Source of the DNA: an uncultured Collinsella sp.
Lineage (GTDB): Bacteria > Actinomycetota > Coriobacteriia > Coriobacteriales > Coriobacteriaceae
NCBI GenBank assembly: GCA_900552385.1
Contig: URZI01000018.1
Location: forward strand, 1 to 32,315
Reading direction: 5' to 3'
DNA: 32,315 nucleotides
The stretch's first letter is position 1, and the number at the start of each line of letters is the position of its first letter. The position numbers and the translations under genes were made by a program. Positions 21,618 to 29,303 of the stretch are shown here, piece after piece. Below the pieces are notes generated by a model, which worked only from the letters and a program-made list of their open reading frames with translations, did no database searches and was not told the origin of the DNA.

Positions 21618-22259
21618 TTAGGCTGTTAGGTCGAGTTCGTAGAGGAAGCTTTCGCGCGGCATGTCGTGACGGCGCTCTTCGCGGTTGGCGCGGTGCGTGG
21701 CCGTGCGCTTAAAGCCGTGCAGCTCGTAGAACTTCCACGAGCAGTTGGAGTCGGTGTACAGGTGCGCCCTCGTCGCTCCAAGCGAGGACAGGTGCGAGAC
21801 CGCGGCGTCGAGCAGAACCGTGCCAACGCCCAGGCCATGGACATCGCGATCCACGGCAAGCAGCGTGACCTCGTTGTCGTGCGGCAACGGGCTGCTTTCG
21901 AGCAGGCGGTTGTTGGTTCGGATGGTTGCGCGCACAAACGAGAGATACTCGGCGCAGGCATTAGGCTCCAGCTCATGCATCTGCGATAGCAGCGCGCGTT
22001 CGGTATCCATCCAATGCTCGTTGATAGTGACGCCGGAGTTCTGTCCTGCGCGTGCAAGTGCAATGCCGCGCGCCTCGCCGTCAATCACCGCTACCTGCGA
22101 AAACGTCGATGACGAAAGGCAATAGGCGAGGTCGCATGCGGCTTCAAGGCGGTTGTACTCATCGTTATCCGAATTGTTATGCCAAAGTTGCTGCAGAATC
22201 AGCGCGATGGCGTCGAAGTCTTCGGTATCAAACGGTCGGTAGAGAACCCGCGAGACCAT
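21618..22259 (-). CDS. GNAT-family N-acetyltransferase
   Basis: A predicted acetyl-CoA-dependent acyltransferase of 213 residues; substrate unknown. The acetyl-CoA-binding motif A is VTLLAVDRDVHGLGVGTVLLDAAV (V..(D)..GxGxGxxLL), followed by motif B around ATRAHLYTDSNCSWKFYELHGFKR, the usual Tyr-containing C-terminal part. The N-terminus VLYRPFDTEDFDAIALILQQ is typical. The start ATG 22259 is followed upstream by AAAGAGG as ribosome-binding site. The gene is divergent from purH and convergent with the DUF2207 gene, so it is probably monocistronic. Confidence 0.9.
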   Translation of the reverse strand: MVSRVLYRPFDTEDFDAIALILQQLWHNNSDNDEYNRLEAACDLAYCLSSSTFSQVAVIDGEARGIALARAGQNSGVTINEHWMDTERALLSQMHELEPNACAEYLSFVRATIRTNNRLLESSPLPHDNEVTLLAVDRDVHGLGVGTVLLDAAVSHLSSLGATRAHLYTDSNCSWKFYELHGFKRTATHRANREERRHDMPRESFLYELDLTA

Positions 22260-22428
22260 GGTGCCTCTTTCTTTTGCGGATGCATATCGAGCACAGTTCT
22301 ACCATGCCATTGGCATCAAATTATGGTGCCCCTGTGTTCCATGAACTCACCGTGCCCATCCCCTCTGCTCGCAAACTTTTTCTGCACATGCGCCCGTTGC
22401 GGGGTGCATCGATGCGCTCGATGCGCTA

Positions 22429-22450
22429 CATTGAATCAGTATTTTCAATG
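22429..22450 (+). promoter_or_regulatory. Hairpin or operator-like site upstream of purH
   Basis: CATTGAA (22429-22435) and TTCAATG (22444-22450) form a perfect 7-bp inverted repeat with an 8-nt gap, about 75 bases before the purH start. It could be an operator for purine control, but it matches no site I know. AGGAGG (22515-22520) is the ribosome-binding site of purH. Confidence 0.3.
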
Positions 22451-22524
22451 CCGCTGCGCGAGCGCTGCAGATCGACGTATCACCGACTCACAGAGCACGG
22501 CGGCGTACCAGACAGGAGGACTGC

Positions 22525-24132
22525 ATGGGATCTGATGTGAAGATCGCACGCGCGTTGATCTCGGTTACCGATAAAACGGGTGTCGTCGATTTCGCACGGA
22601 CGCTGGTCGATGACTTTGGCGTCGAGATCATCTCTACGGGCGGCACGGCTCGTGCCATCGAGGACGCGGGCGTTCCCGTAACCCCCATCGAGGAGTTCAC
22701 GGGCTATCCCGAGATGATGGACGGCCGCGTTAAGACCCTGCACCCCAAGGTTCACGGCGCGCTGCTGGCCCGCCGCGATTCCGAGCAGCACATGCAGGAG
22801 GCCGCTCAGCACGGCATTAAGCTGATCGACCTGGTCGTCGTCAACCTGTACGAGTTCGAGAAGACCGTTGCCAATCCCGAGGTCACCTTCGCGGACGCCA
22901 TCGAGCACATCGACATCGGCGGTCCCTCCATGCTGCGCTCTGCTGCCAAGAACGCCACGAGCGTTACCGTCATTTCCGACCCGGCCGACTATGATGCCGT
23001 CCTGGCCGAGATGCACGAGACCGGTGGCTGCACCACGCTTTCCACCCGTCGTCGCCTGCAGGTGAAGGTCTACCAGACCACCGCCGCCTACGACACGGCT
23101 ATCTCCCGTTGGCTTGCCGCCCAGGCAAGCGACGTGGCGGACACCTCTGCCAAGCTCGAGATCTCGCTGGAGAAGGTCGACGACCTGCGCTATGGCGAGA
23201 ATCCTCAGCAGAAGGCTACGGTCTACCGCTTTGCCGAGGGCTGCGAGAACACCGCGAGCTCGCAGTTCCCGCTCGTGGGCTCCGAGCAGATCCAGGGCAA
23301 GCCGCTCAGCTACAACAACTATCTGGATGCCGATGCCGCTTGGAACCTGGTCCGCGAGTTCGACGAGCCGGCCTGCGTGATCCTCAAGCACCAGAACCCT
23401 TGCGGTTCTGCCGTTGCCGAGGACATCACGGCTGCCTACGACCGCGCATTCGCCTGCGATCCCAAGAGCGCCTTTGGCGGCATCATCGCCTGCAACCGCG
23501 AGGTTCCCTATGAGCTGGTCGAGCACTTTGCCGATCAGAACAAGCAGTTCGTCGAGGTCATCATCGCCCCGAGCTACACTGCCGAGGCGCTCGAGCGCAT
23601 GGCCAAGCGCCCCAACCTGCGCGTGCTGGCCACCGGCGGCGTGGACCACGGCGCCCAGGTGGAGCTGCGCTCCATCGACGGCGGCATGCTGGTGCAGGAA
23701 GTCGACCACGTGACCGAGGATCCCGCGACCTTTACGTTCCCCACCGACCGCAAGCCCACCGACGCCGAGATGGCCGAGCTCGAGTTTGCCTGGAAGGTCT
23801 GCAAGGGCGTTAAGTCCAACGCCATCTTGGTTTCCAAGGGCAAGGCCGGCATTGGCATGGGCCCGGGTCAGCCTAACCGCGTTGACTCTGCGCTGCTTGC
23901 CTGCGAGCGTGCCGAGGACTTCTGCGAGCGCGAGGGCGTGGAGAAGGGCGGCTTTGCTTGCGCGAGCGACGCGTTCTTCCCGTTCCGCGACAATGTTGAC
24001 GTGCTCGCCGCGCACGGTGTGACCTGCATCATCCAGCCCGGTGGCTCCAAGCGCGACGATGAGAGCATCCAGGCCTGCAATGAGCATGGCATCGCGATGG
24101 TCTTTACGGGTGCCAGGCATTTTAGGCACTAG
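22525..24132 (+). CDS. purH: AICAR transformylase / IMP cyclohydrolase
   Basis: PurH does the last two steps of purine synthesis: formylation of AICAR with 10-formyl-tetrahydrofolate, then closure to IMP. The 535-residue protein has the N-terminal cyclohydrolase (ARALISVTDKTGVVDFAR, ISTGGTARAI, DGRVKTLHPKVHGALLARR, IDIGGPSMLRSAAKN) and the C-terminal transformylase (LRYGENPQQKATVYR, LKHQNPCGSAVA, KSAFGGIIACNREV, GIGMGPGQPNRVDS, ASDAFFPFRDNVD, IIQPGGSKRDDE). Both active sites look complete. It stands alone rather than in a pur cluster, and recycles AICAR released by HisHF. ATG 22525 follows AGGAGG. A GCGTAC-type palindrome begins right after the stop. Confidence 0.99.
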   Translation: MGSDVKIARALISVTDKTGVVDFARTLVDDFGVEIISTGGTARAIEDAGVPVTPIEEFTGYPEMMDGRVKTLHPKVHGALLARRDSEQHMQEAAQHGIKLIDLVVVNLYEFEKTVANPEVTFADAIEHIDIGGPSMLRSAAKNATSVTVISDPADYDAVLAEMHETGGCTTLSTRRRLQVKVYQTTAAYDTAISRWLAAQASDVADTSAKLEISLEKVDDLRYGENPQQKATVYRFAEGCENTASSQFPLVGSEQIQGKPLSYNNYLDADAAWNLVREFDEPACVILKHQNPCGSAVAEDITAAYDRAFACDPKSAFGGIIACNREVPYELVEHFADQNKQFVEVIIAPSYTAEALERMAKRPNLRVLATGGVDHGAQVELRSIDGGMLVQEVDHVTEDPATFTFPTDRKPTDAEMAELEFAWKVCKGVKSNAILVSKGKAGIGMGPGQPNRVDSALLACERAEDFCEREGVEKGGFACASDAFFPFRDNVDVLAAHGVTCIIQPGGSKRDDESIQACNEHGIAMVFTGARHFRH

Positions 24133-24133
24133 G

Positions 24134-24234
24134 GGCTTTCCCAAGCACCCGACCTTGCCCCTCAAACCGTCGCTTGCGTACATTTAGTACGCGGCGCTCC
24201 TCTTTCGGGGCAATCTCGGGCACTTGGAAAACCC
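24134..24234. repeat. Palindromic repeat, GCGTAC-core family, copy 2
   Basis: Outer arms around GGGCTTTCCCAAG and CTTGGAAAACCC pair with few mismatches; inner arms ACCCGA / CTCGGGCAC repeat those of 2755-2849. The centre is GCGTAC-ATTTA-GTACGC (24176-24192). It starts two bases after the purH stop. Confidence 0.8.
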
Positions 24235-24338
24235 TTAATGGGATGTTGTTCTATCCCATTAAGCTGATCGGTCGCCTGACCATATCGTCAAAATAATCTC
24301 CGCAAAAGACGGTCGCTCCGTTTGGAGGGCCGTCTTTT
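24234..24338 (+). terminator. Two hairpins, the second a terminator
   Basis: First, perfect arms CTTAATGGGAT (24234-24244) and ATCCCATTAAG (24253-24263). Second, AAAAGACGG (24304-24312) and CCGTCTTTT (24330-24338) ending in a T-run, a standard intrinsic terminator for purH. A TATAAG box at 24342-24347 directly after it may start transcription of the next gene. Confidence 0.75.
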
Positions 24339-24379
24339 TGGTATAAGAGGACGGAATGACTAACACGAAAGGTACAACC

Positions 24380-25087
24380 ATGCCCCAGATTGATGAAGCC
24401 GAGCTGTTTGGCAATGCCGAGGATCAGCGTGCGTACGAGGACTTTTGCGCCAATCAGGAGGCGGTCGAGAAGTTTACGCTCGACAAGCCCGCGCTTGTCT
24501 GCCGTTGGCGCATGTCCAATAAAAAGGTGCCCATGCTCAACCGCCACATTCGCGCACTGTCCGAGCGCTTGGTGCAGGGCGAGCCGCTTACCCATAACAT
24601 GCTCAGCTGGGCCAAGCAGCACGTTGAGTGGTCGCTTGCCGAGGGCGATTACACCGCACGCGACGGCGTGCTCATGCTGGTGATCGACATCAACGGCAAC
24701 GCCGCCATGACGGTGGGGGAGTACGAGCCGCTCGCCGATACGTCGGCCAAGGCGCTGCGTGCCCGTTCCGCCGAGGCCCGCTCCGAGGCCGACGAGACCG
24801 GCGTGGCGCCCGAGCTGCTCGCTGCCGTCAACGACGGCGAGCTCGCCTTTGTGGCGCCGGCGGACGAGTGCCTGTGCGGCACGGCGACGCTCATCGAGCA
24901 GCTGGCCCAGACCAAGGGCATCCCGGTCACGCGCGTAGACATTCCCGCGCAGCTTAAGGGCGCGCTGTTTCTGGTGAGTGACGAGCACGGCGTGGTCCCT
25001 GCCACCGACGGTGACGCTGCCGACTCCGATGCCGCCACGGTCGCCTTCTTTGCCGACGGCTACGAAAAGCTTCGTGCCCGCCGCTAA
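24380..25087 (+). CDS. Unrecognised soluble protein
   Basis: I do not recognise this 235-residue protein. It has no signal peptide or membrane segment. The N-terminal half (MPQIDEAELFGNAEDQRAYE...) includes CRWRMSNKKVPMLNRHIRAL and a strand pair VLMLVIDINGNAAMTVGEYE. The middle is Ala/Glu-rich and the end has ECLCGTATLIEQLAQTKGIP with two cysteines. I chose ATG 24380, preceded by GAAAGG; an ATG 24 bases upstream with GAGGACGG is also possible. Codon use matches the neighbours, so it is a real gene, probably conserved in this lineage. It stands alone between a terminator and a two-component operon. Confidence 0.75.
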   Translation: MPQIDEAELFGNAEDQRAYEDFCANQEAVEKFTLDKPALVCRWRMSNKKVPMLNRHIRALSERLVQGEPLTHNMLSWAKQHVEWSLAEGDYTARDGVLMLVIDINGNAAMTVGEYEPLADTSAKALRARSAEARSEADETGVAPELLAAVNDGELAFVAPADECLCGTATLIEQLAQTKGIPVTRVDIPAQLKGALFLVSDEHGVVPATDGDAADSDAATVAFFADGYEKLRARR

Positions 25088-25125
25088 ATGATTTTTCTGG
25101 GACGGGGATTTAATAATCATTTGAT

Positions 25126-25148
25126 CCTCGCTCTCGTTGCGAGCGAGG
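25126..25148 (+). promoter_or_regulatory. Leader hairpin before the BceRS-like operon
   Basis: Perfect 8-bp arms CCTCGCTC (25126-25133) and GAGCGAGG (25141-25148) with a 7-nt loop and no U-tract. It lies 118 bases before the response-regulator start. Just upstream AAATGAT (25086-25092) and ATCATTT (25116-25122) form a wider inverted repeat. Confidence 0.35.
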
Positions 25149-25265
25149 GGCGAACCAAACGCTTTCGTTCGCGAACAGTTCTGTCACCTTGGCGCCGCGC
25201 GCGGTGCACACCTGCAGTTTCGCAGCCATAATGGTGGCAAGACAACCAAGAGGGGAGCGGAACCC

Positions 25266-25937
25266 ATGCCGCTGATCTATATCGTTGAGGACGACGAGCC
25301 CATTCGTCGTGAGCTTGTCGACATCCTTGCCCGCGCCGGGTTTGAAGTCGAGGCCTGCGAATCGTTCGAACATGTCTCGCGCGATATTCTCGCCGCTGCG
25401 CCCGACCTGGTGCTGCTCGACCTGACGCTTCCCGTCAAGGACGGCCAGCATATCTGCCACGAGGTTCGCCGCGAATCCGAGGTTCCCATCATCGTCCTCA
25501 CGTCTCGCACGACCGAGATCGACGAGGTTATGGCCATGACGCTCGGCGCGGACGACTTTGTTCCCAAGCCCTACAGCGCCCGTGTGCTCGTGGCGCGCAT
25601 CAATGCCTTGCTGCGTCGCACCGCGGCGGCGGGTGAGCGCAGCACGCTCGTCCACAAGGGACTGGAGCTCGACCTCGCACGCTCCATGGTCACCAACATG
25701 CAAACGGGCACCAGCACCGAGCTCACCAAAAACGAGCTGCGTATCCTCTCGCTGCTTCTGAGCCGCGCGGGCAAGATCGTTTCGCGCTCGGCCATCATGC
25801 AGGACCTGTGGGACTCCGACGCCTTTGTGGACGACAATACGCTCACCGTCAACATCAACCGCCTGCGCACCACGCTCGAAAAAATCGGCATCAAGGGGTA
25901 TTTGACCACGCATCGCGGCCAAGGCTATTCGGTCTAG
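25266..25937 (+). CDS. OmpR-type response regulator, BceR-like
   Basis: A 223-residue response regulator: receiver domain with VEDDE, phospho-accepting Asp52 (LVLLDLTLPVKDG), Thr79-equivalent in VLTSR and Lys101 (FVPKPYSA), then a winged helix with LTKNELRILSLLLSRAGKIV and DDNTLTVNINRLRTTLEKIG. The pattern LTVNINRLRxxLExIG is typical of regulators paired with intramembrane-sensing kinases of the Bce type. ATG 25266 follows AAGAGGGGAG; the frame upstream has no family similarity. The kinase gene starts 9 bases after the stop. Confidence 0.93.
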   Translation: MPLIYIVEDDEPIRRELVDILARAGFEVEACESFEHVSRDILAAAPDLVLLDLTLPVKDGQHICHEVRRESEVPIIVLTSRTTEIDEVMAMTLGADDFVPKPYSARVLVARINALLRRTAAAGERSTLVHKGLELDLARSMVTNMQTGTSTELTKNELRILSLLLSRAGKIVSRSAIMQDLWDSDAFVDDNTLTVNINRLRTTLEKIGIKGYLTTHRGQGYSV

Positions 25938-25946
25938 GGGCCGGCT

Positions 25947-26990
25947 ATGTCGTTTGGCAAGTTCTTTAAAGATGCGCTGCTTCCCGTCGCCGTGTGGACG
26001 TGCGGCGTGCTGCTGAGCTGCTTTGTGCTGACGGTCGCCGGCGCACCCGTTTCTATCGTGGTCGTGGCGGTTGGCGTGTCCTTTATCTTCGGTATGCTCG
26101 GCATCGTGATCGAGTACGCGCGCCGTCGTCGTTTTCTGCGCCAGCTGGAGCGTGCGGCCGAGGAGCTCGAGAGTCCCGCATGGGTGCAGGAGATGGTGCA
26201 ATGCCCGACCTATGCCGAGGGCGAGCTCGAGTACGAGGTCTTGCGCCGGGTGGGCAAAGCCGCTTGCGATGAAGTGGCGGAAGGCCGGCGTCAGACCGAT
26301 GACTATCGCGACTATATCGAGAGCTGGGTCCACGAGGCCAAGCTGCCCCTGGCGGCGGCTCACCTGATTTTGGAAAACCTAGACAGCGGCGAAGACGACC
26401 TGTCGCGCGTGGACGACCTGGCACGCGAACTTGCCCGCGTGGAGCGCTATATCGACCAGGCGCTCTACTATGCGCGCTCGGAGGTTGTGGAGCGCGATTA
26501 CCTGATCCGTCGTTGGAGCCTCAAGACCTTGGTGACGGGTGCCATTAAGGCCAACGCGCGTGAGCTCATCGCGGCGCACGTGGCTCCGGTGTGCGAGAAC
26601 CTCGACTTTGAGGTCTTTACCGACGAGAAGTGGCTCGAGTTTATTCTGGGTCAGCTCATTCAGAACAGCATTAAATATGCGCGTGAGGACGGCGCAAAGA
26701 TTGTGTTTTCGGGTGCGTTGCTGGACGAGGGTCTGGCAAGCGAGCGCATCGAGCTTACCGTCGCGGACAACGGCTGCGGCGTGTGTGCGGCAGACCTGCC
26801 GCGCGTGTTCGAGAAGGGCTTTACCGGCGACAACGGCCGCACCACCAAGCGCGCAACGGGCATCGGCCTCTACCTGGTGGCGCGCCTGTGCTCCAAGATG
26901 GGCATCGACGTCACCGCGGCATCGGAGCCGGGCGAAGGCTTCGTCGTAACGTTCGCTTTCTCAACCAACAAGTTCCAATATTTCGAGTAG
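25947..26990 (+). CDS. Intramembrane-sensing histidine kinase, BceS-like
   Basis: A compact 347-residue kinase with two membrane helices (about 11-31 and 36-55) joined by a very short loop, so it has no external sensor domain. This is the layout of BceS/GraS kinases, which detect cell-envelope antibiotics through a partner ABC transporter. The H-box is YIESWVHEAKLPLAAAHL (His129), followed by ARVERYIDQALYYARSE, N-box LIQNSIKYA, G1 VADNGCGV and G2 RATGIGLYLV. No BceAB-type transporter genes are adjacent. It ends near tandem repeats and terminators at 27018-27166. Confidence 0.92.
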   Translation: MSFGKFFKDALLPVAVWTCGVLLSCFVLTVAGAPVSIVVVAVGVSFIFGMLGIVIEYARRRRFLRQLERAAEELESPAWVQEMVQCPTYAEGELEYEVLRRVGKAACDEVAEGRRQTDDYRDYIESWVHEAKLPLAAAHLILENLDSGEDDLSRVDDLARELARVERYIDQALYYARSEVVERDYLIRRWSLKTLVTGAIKANARELIAAHVAPVCENLDFEVFTDEKWLEFILGQLIQNSIKYAREDGAKIVFSGALLDEGLASERIELTVADNGCGVCAADLPRVFEKGFTGDNGRTTKRATGIGLYLVARLCSKMGIDVTAASEPGEGFVVTFAFSTNKFQYFE

Positions 26991-27017
26991 TCGGGCCGTC
27001 TTGCGGTGCGGACGGCA

Positions 27018-27077
27018 ATGTTCCCGAACGTGAACATAGCTAAGGCAATTGGCGCTATGTTCCCGAACGTGAACACA
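27018..27077. repeat. Two direct copies of a GTTC-N8-GAAC site
   Basis: ATGTTCCCGAACGTGAACA occurs at 27018 and again at 27057, with a period of 39 bp. Each copy is a partial palindrome (GTTC...GAAC). Between them ATAGC and GCTAT pair. It lies after the kinase stop in a convergent gap, so it is more likely an RNA/DNA repeat element than a promoter operator. Confidence 0.75.
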
Positions 27078-27079
27078 AC

Positions 27080-27166
27080 TATGGGGGCTCAAATGAATCC
27101 CCCATAACAAAAACGTGTCGCCCCAAACAAAACGTGCCGCCCCAAACGGGGCGGCACGCCATTTTT
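27080..27166 (+). terminator. Tandem terminators after the BceS-like gene
   Basis: First hairpin: TATGGGGG (27080-27087) and CCCCCATA (27099-27106). Second: GTGCCGCCCC (27134-27143) and GGGGCGGCAC (27148-27157), then GCCATTTTT, a strong intrinsic terminator. Confidence 0.85.
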
Positions 27167-27199
27167 CCATCAGACAACTCGTTGAAGCAAGGCTGCGAA

Positions 27200-27292
27200 G
27201 GCCGCGGGGCCGGGAGGGGTTTCCTAAGGGCACATCCCGCAGCCGCAACGCGGCGAGGACGTGCCCGTGGAAACCCCGCAGGCCCCGCGGCC
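27200..27292 (-). terminator. Long imperfect GC-rich hairpin downstream of uspA
   Basis: Arms of 34 and 32 bp (27200-27233 and 27261-27292) share GGCCGCGGGGCC, GGGGTTTCC and GGGCAC in register, with small mismatched bulges between. It starts 13 bases after the uspA stop on the minus strand, so it probably ends that transcript, but there is no U-tract. Within 26991-27305 I see no gene. Confidence 0.5.
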
Positions 27293-27305
27293 GGTGGGAG
27301 CAACG

Positions 27306-27743
27306 CTACTTCACGACCAAGATGTCGCAGTCCGTGTTGCGCAGCAGGAACGTCGAAATCGAACCCAGCAGCGCATACTTGATCGAGGACAGGCCGCGGG
27401 CGCCGCAGAGCACCAGGTCGGGCTTAACCACGTCGAGCATCTCGTCCTTGAGCGTCTCGCGAATACGGCCGGCGCGAATCATGACCTCGACCTCGGGAAT
27501 ATCGGGATTGGCCTTGGCCTCTTCGAGCTGCTTGGCGATGGAGTTCTTAAATGCCTCCTCTAGGCCGTTGACCAGATCGACCGGATAGGAACCGGCGCTC
27601 TCGAGCGCCGTGGAATCGATAACGTGGCCGATGATTAGCTTGGCGCCGTTGTTCGCGGCGACCTTGATGGCGCGTGCGAGCACAAAATCCTGCTGCTCAG
27701 TACCGTCGAGTGAAACAAATACCTTGGTGTAGCCCTCGTTCAT
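27306..27743 (-). CDS. Universal stress protein
   Basis: A single-domain UspA-family protein of 145 residues. It begins KVFVSLDGTEQQDFVLARA and ends with the nucleotide-binding signature GARGLSSIKYALLGSIS, matching G-2x-G-9x-G-(S/T), then FLLRNTDCDILVVK, so it is of the ATP-binding subgroup. Such proteins act in stress survival through unclear mechanisms. AAGGAGG lies just before the ATG. It is transcribed divergently from uppP. Confidence 0.94.
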   Translation of the reverse strand: MNEGYTKVFVSLDGTEQQDFVLARAIKVAANNGAKLIIGHVIDSTALESAGSYPVDLVNGLEEAFKNSIAKQLEEAKANPDIPEVEVMIRAGRIRETLKDEMLDVVKPDLVLCGARGLSSIKYALLGSISTFLLRNTDCDILVVK

Positions 27744-27990
27744 GGTTTCCTCCTTGGTCTATCGCACGGGCGCGGGGCTCGTGCATCGGGCGGGCGCGGG
27801 CGCGTTGGCCGCCGGACACTTTATCTTGTTGCAGTTATACCCAAGGATTTGGGTTTGACCGCTCGCAATTCTGTGAACGGGCGAGTTTTTTGGTAAGGGT
27901 AGGCGTAGACGCGCCCGAACGGTTGATAATGGGACATCGCCCGCACCGTCCGCAGAACAATATCGGCGGGTGTCTAACGAGGGGGTCCCT

Positions 27991-28971
27991 TTGGATATTA
28001 TCGAGCTTCTAAAATCTGCCTTCATGGGCCTGGTCGAGGGCATCACCGAATGGCTGCCTGTTTCGTCGACCGGTCACATGATCTTGGTGGACGAGTTCGT
28101 CAAGATGAACGTGAGCGAGACGTTCTGGAATATGTTCCTGGTCGTGATTCAGCTCGGCGCCATTCTGGCCGTCTGTGTGCTGTTCTTCCATGAGCTCAAT
28201 CCGTTCTCGCCCAGCAAGGGCAAGGAGGGCCGTCGCGACACCTGGGTGCTGTGGGGCAAGATTGTGCTCGGCTGCATTCCCGCCGCGGCGATCGGTCTGC
28301 CGCTTAACGACTGGATGGAGGAGCATTTCTACAATGCTCCCGTCGTGGCGCTGGCGCTCATTGTGTACGGCGTGCTGTTTATCGTGATCGAGAACTGGCG
28401 CGCGAGCAAGCGCGAGGAAATGGCCGTTGCCGGTTCGTTTGGTTCGCGTGCTGTGGTGTCGGGTGGACGTCCCGCCGGTGCGCACTTTGCGGCGCCCGCC
28501 GCGGCTACCGCTGAGGATGAGGACGATGACGAGAATCTGGACTTTGGCTCCATCGCCACGCTCGAGGACCTGAGCTGGAAGACTGCGCTGGGTATCGGCT
28601 GCTTCCAGGTGCTTTCGCTGGTGCCTGGTACGTCTCGCTCCGGTTCTACCATCATCGGCGGCCTGCTTTTGGGCTGCACGCGTTCGGTGGCGTCCAAGTT
28701 TACGTTCTTCCTGGCCATCCCTGTCATGTTTGGCGCGAGTGCGCTCAAGCTGGTCAAGTATTTCATCAAGGGCGGCACGTTCGGTGCCAACGAGGTCGCT
28801 ATCTTGGGCGTGGGCTGCGTTGTGGCCTTTGTGGTTTCGCTCATCGCCATCAAGTGGCTCATGGGCTTCGTCCGCCGTCACGACTTTAAGTGCTTCGGTG
28901 TTTACCGCATCATCCTGGGCATCGTAGTGCTCGCGTACTTCTTCGTTCTGGAGCCTATGCTCGGCCTGTAA
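27991..28971 (+). CDS. uppP: Undecaprenyl-diphosphatase
   Basis: UppP (BacA) dephosphorylates undecaprenyl diphosphate to recycle the lipid carrier of peptidoglycan synthesis; it gives bacitracin tolerance in many bacteria. I chose TTG 27991: GAGGGGG precedes it and the product then begins MDIIELLKSAFMGLVEGITE, the family N-terminus; a GTG at 27970 would add seven residues. The 326-residue protein has the catalytic motifs EGITEWLPVSSTGH and VPGTSRSGST and several membrane helices. Residues about 140-188 form an extra loop with Gly/Ala-rich then acidic sequence (AEDEDDDENLDF), longer than in E. coli. A GATAAT -10-like site lies at 27927-27932. It ends with a strong terminator. Confidence 0.95.
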   Translation: MDIIELLKSAFMGLVEGITEWLPVSSTGHMILVDEFVKMNVSETFWNMFLVVIQLGAILAVCVLFFHELNPFSPSKGKEGRRDTWVLWGKIVLGCIPAAAIGLPLNDWMEEHFYNAPVVALALIVYGVLFIVIENWRASKREEMAVAGSFGSRAVVSGGRPAGAHFAAPAAATAEDEDDDENLDFGSIATLEDLSWKTALGIGCFQVLSLVPGTSRSGSTIIGGLLLGCTRSVASKFTFFLAIPVMFGASALKLVKYFIKGGTFGANEVAILGVGCVVAFVVSLIAIKWLMGFVRRHDFKCFGVYRIILGIVVLAYFFVLEPMLGL

Positions 28972-29015
28972 CTTGGTTGACGCTGCGCGGCGGCCAGAAC
29001 GACAACTTGTCATTC

Positions 29016-29056
29016 AAAGGGGGCGGCATGACCAAAAGGTCTATGCCGCCCCCTTT
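29016..29056 (+). terminator. Intrinsic terminator after uppP
   Basis: AAAGGGGGCGGCAT (29016-29029) pairs with ATGCCGCCCCCTTT (29043-29056); inside, GACC-AAAA-GGTC extends the stem with one bulged T. A T-run ends the 3' side. Confidence 0.92.
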
Positions 29057-29303
29057 TCATGCCAATTTGTTCGCCCCGGCCGCCGCTCGCTGCTGCTGCC
29101 ATGACATCGGCGGTTTCGTGATTGCCAATAGATTGGTGCAAAGTAACCTGACCCCATTGCGCCAAATCCGCTGGGCGGGCCCGATTGTGGCGGACGGAGT
29201 CGTGGTGTGATTTGCGTCGGTGTCCGCGCGGCTCGGTATACTGGTACGGCTCAAACTATGGCGCCGCCCGCAGGCGCGCCGTCCGTCAGATGAGGAGTCG
29301 CCC

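Noticed and set aside
22260..22524. Purine riboswitch or PurR box before purH
   Set aside because: I could not find the conserved junction of a purine riboswitch or a PurBox-like sequence; only a 7-bp inverted repeat is visible.
22480..24183. 567-residue minus-strand frame over purH
   Set aside because: Antisense shadow of purH, which has complete active-site motifs on the plus strand.
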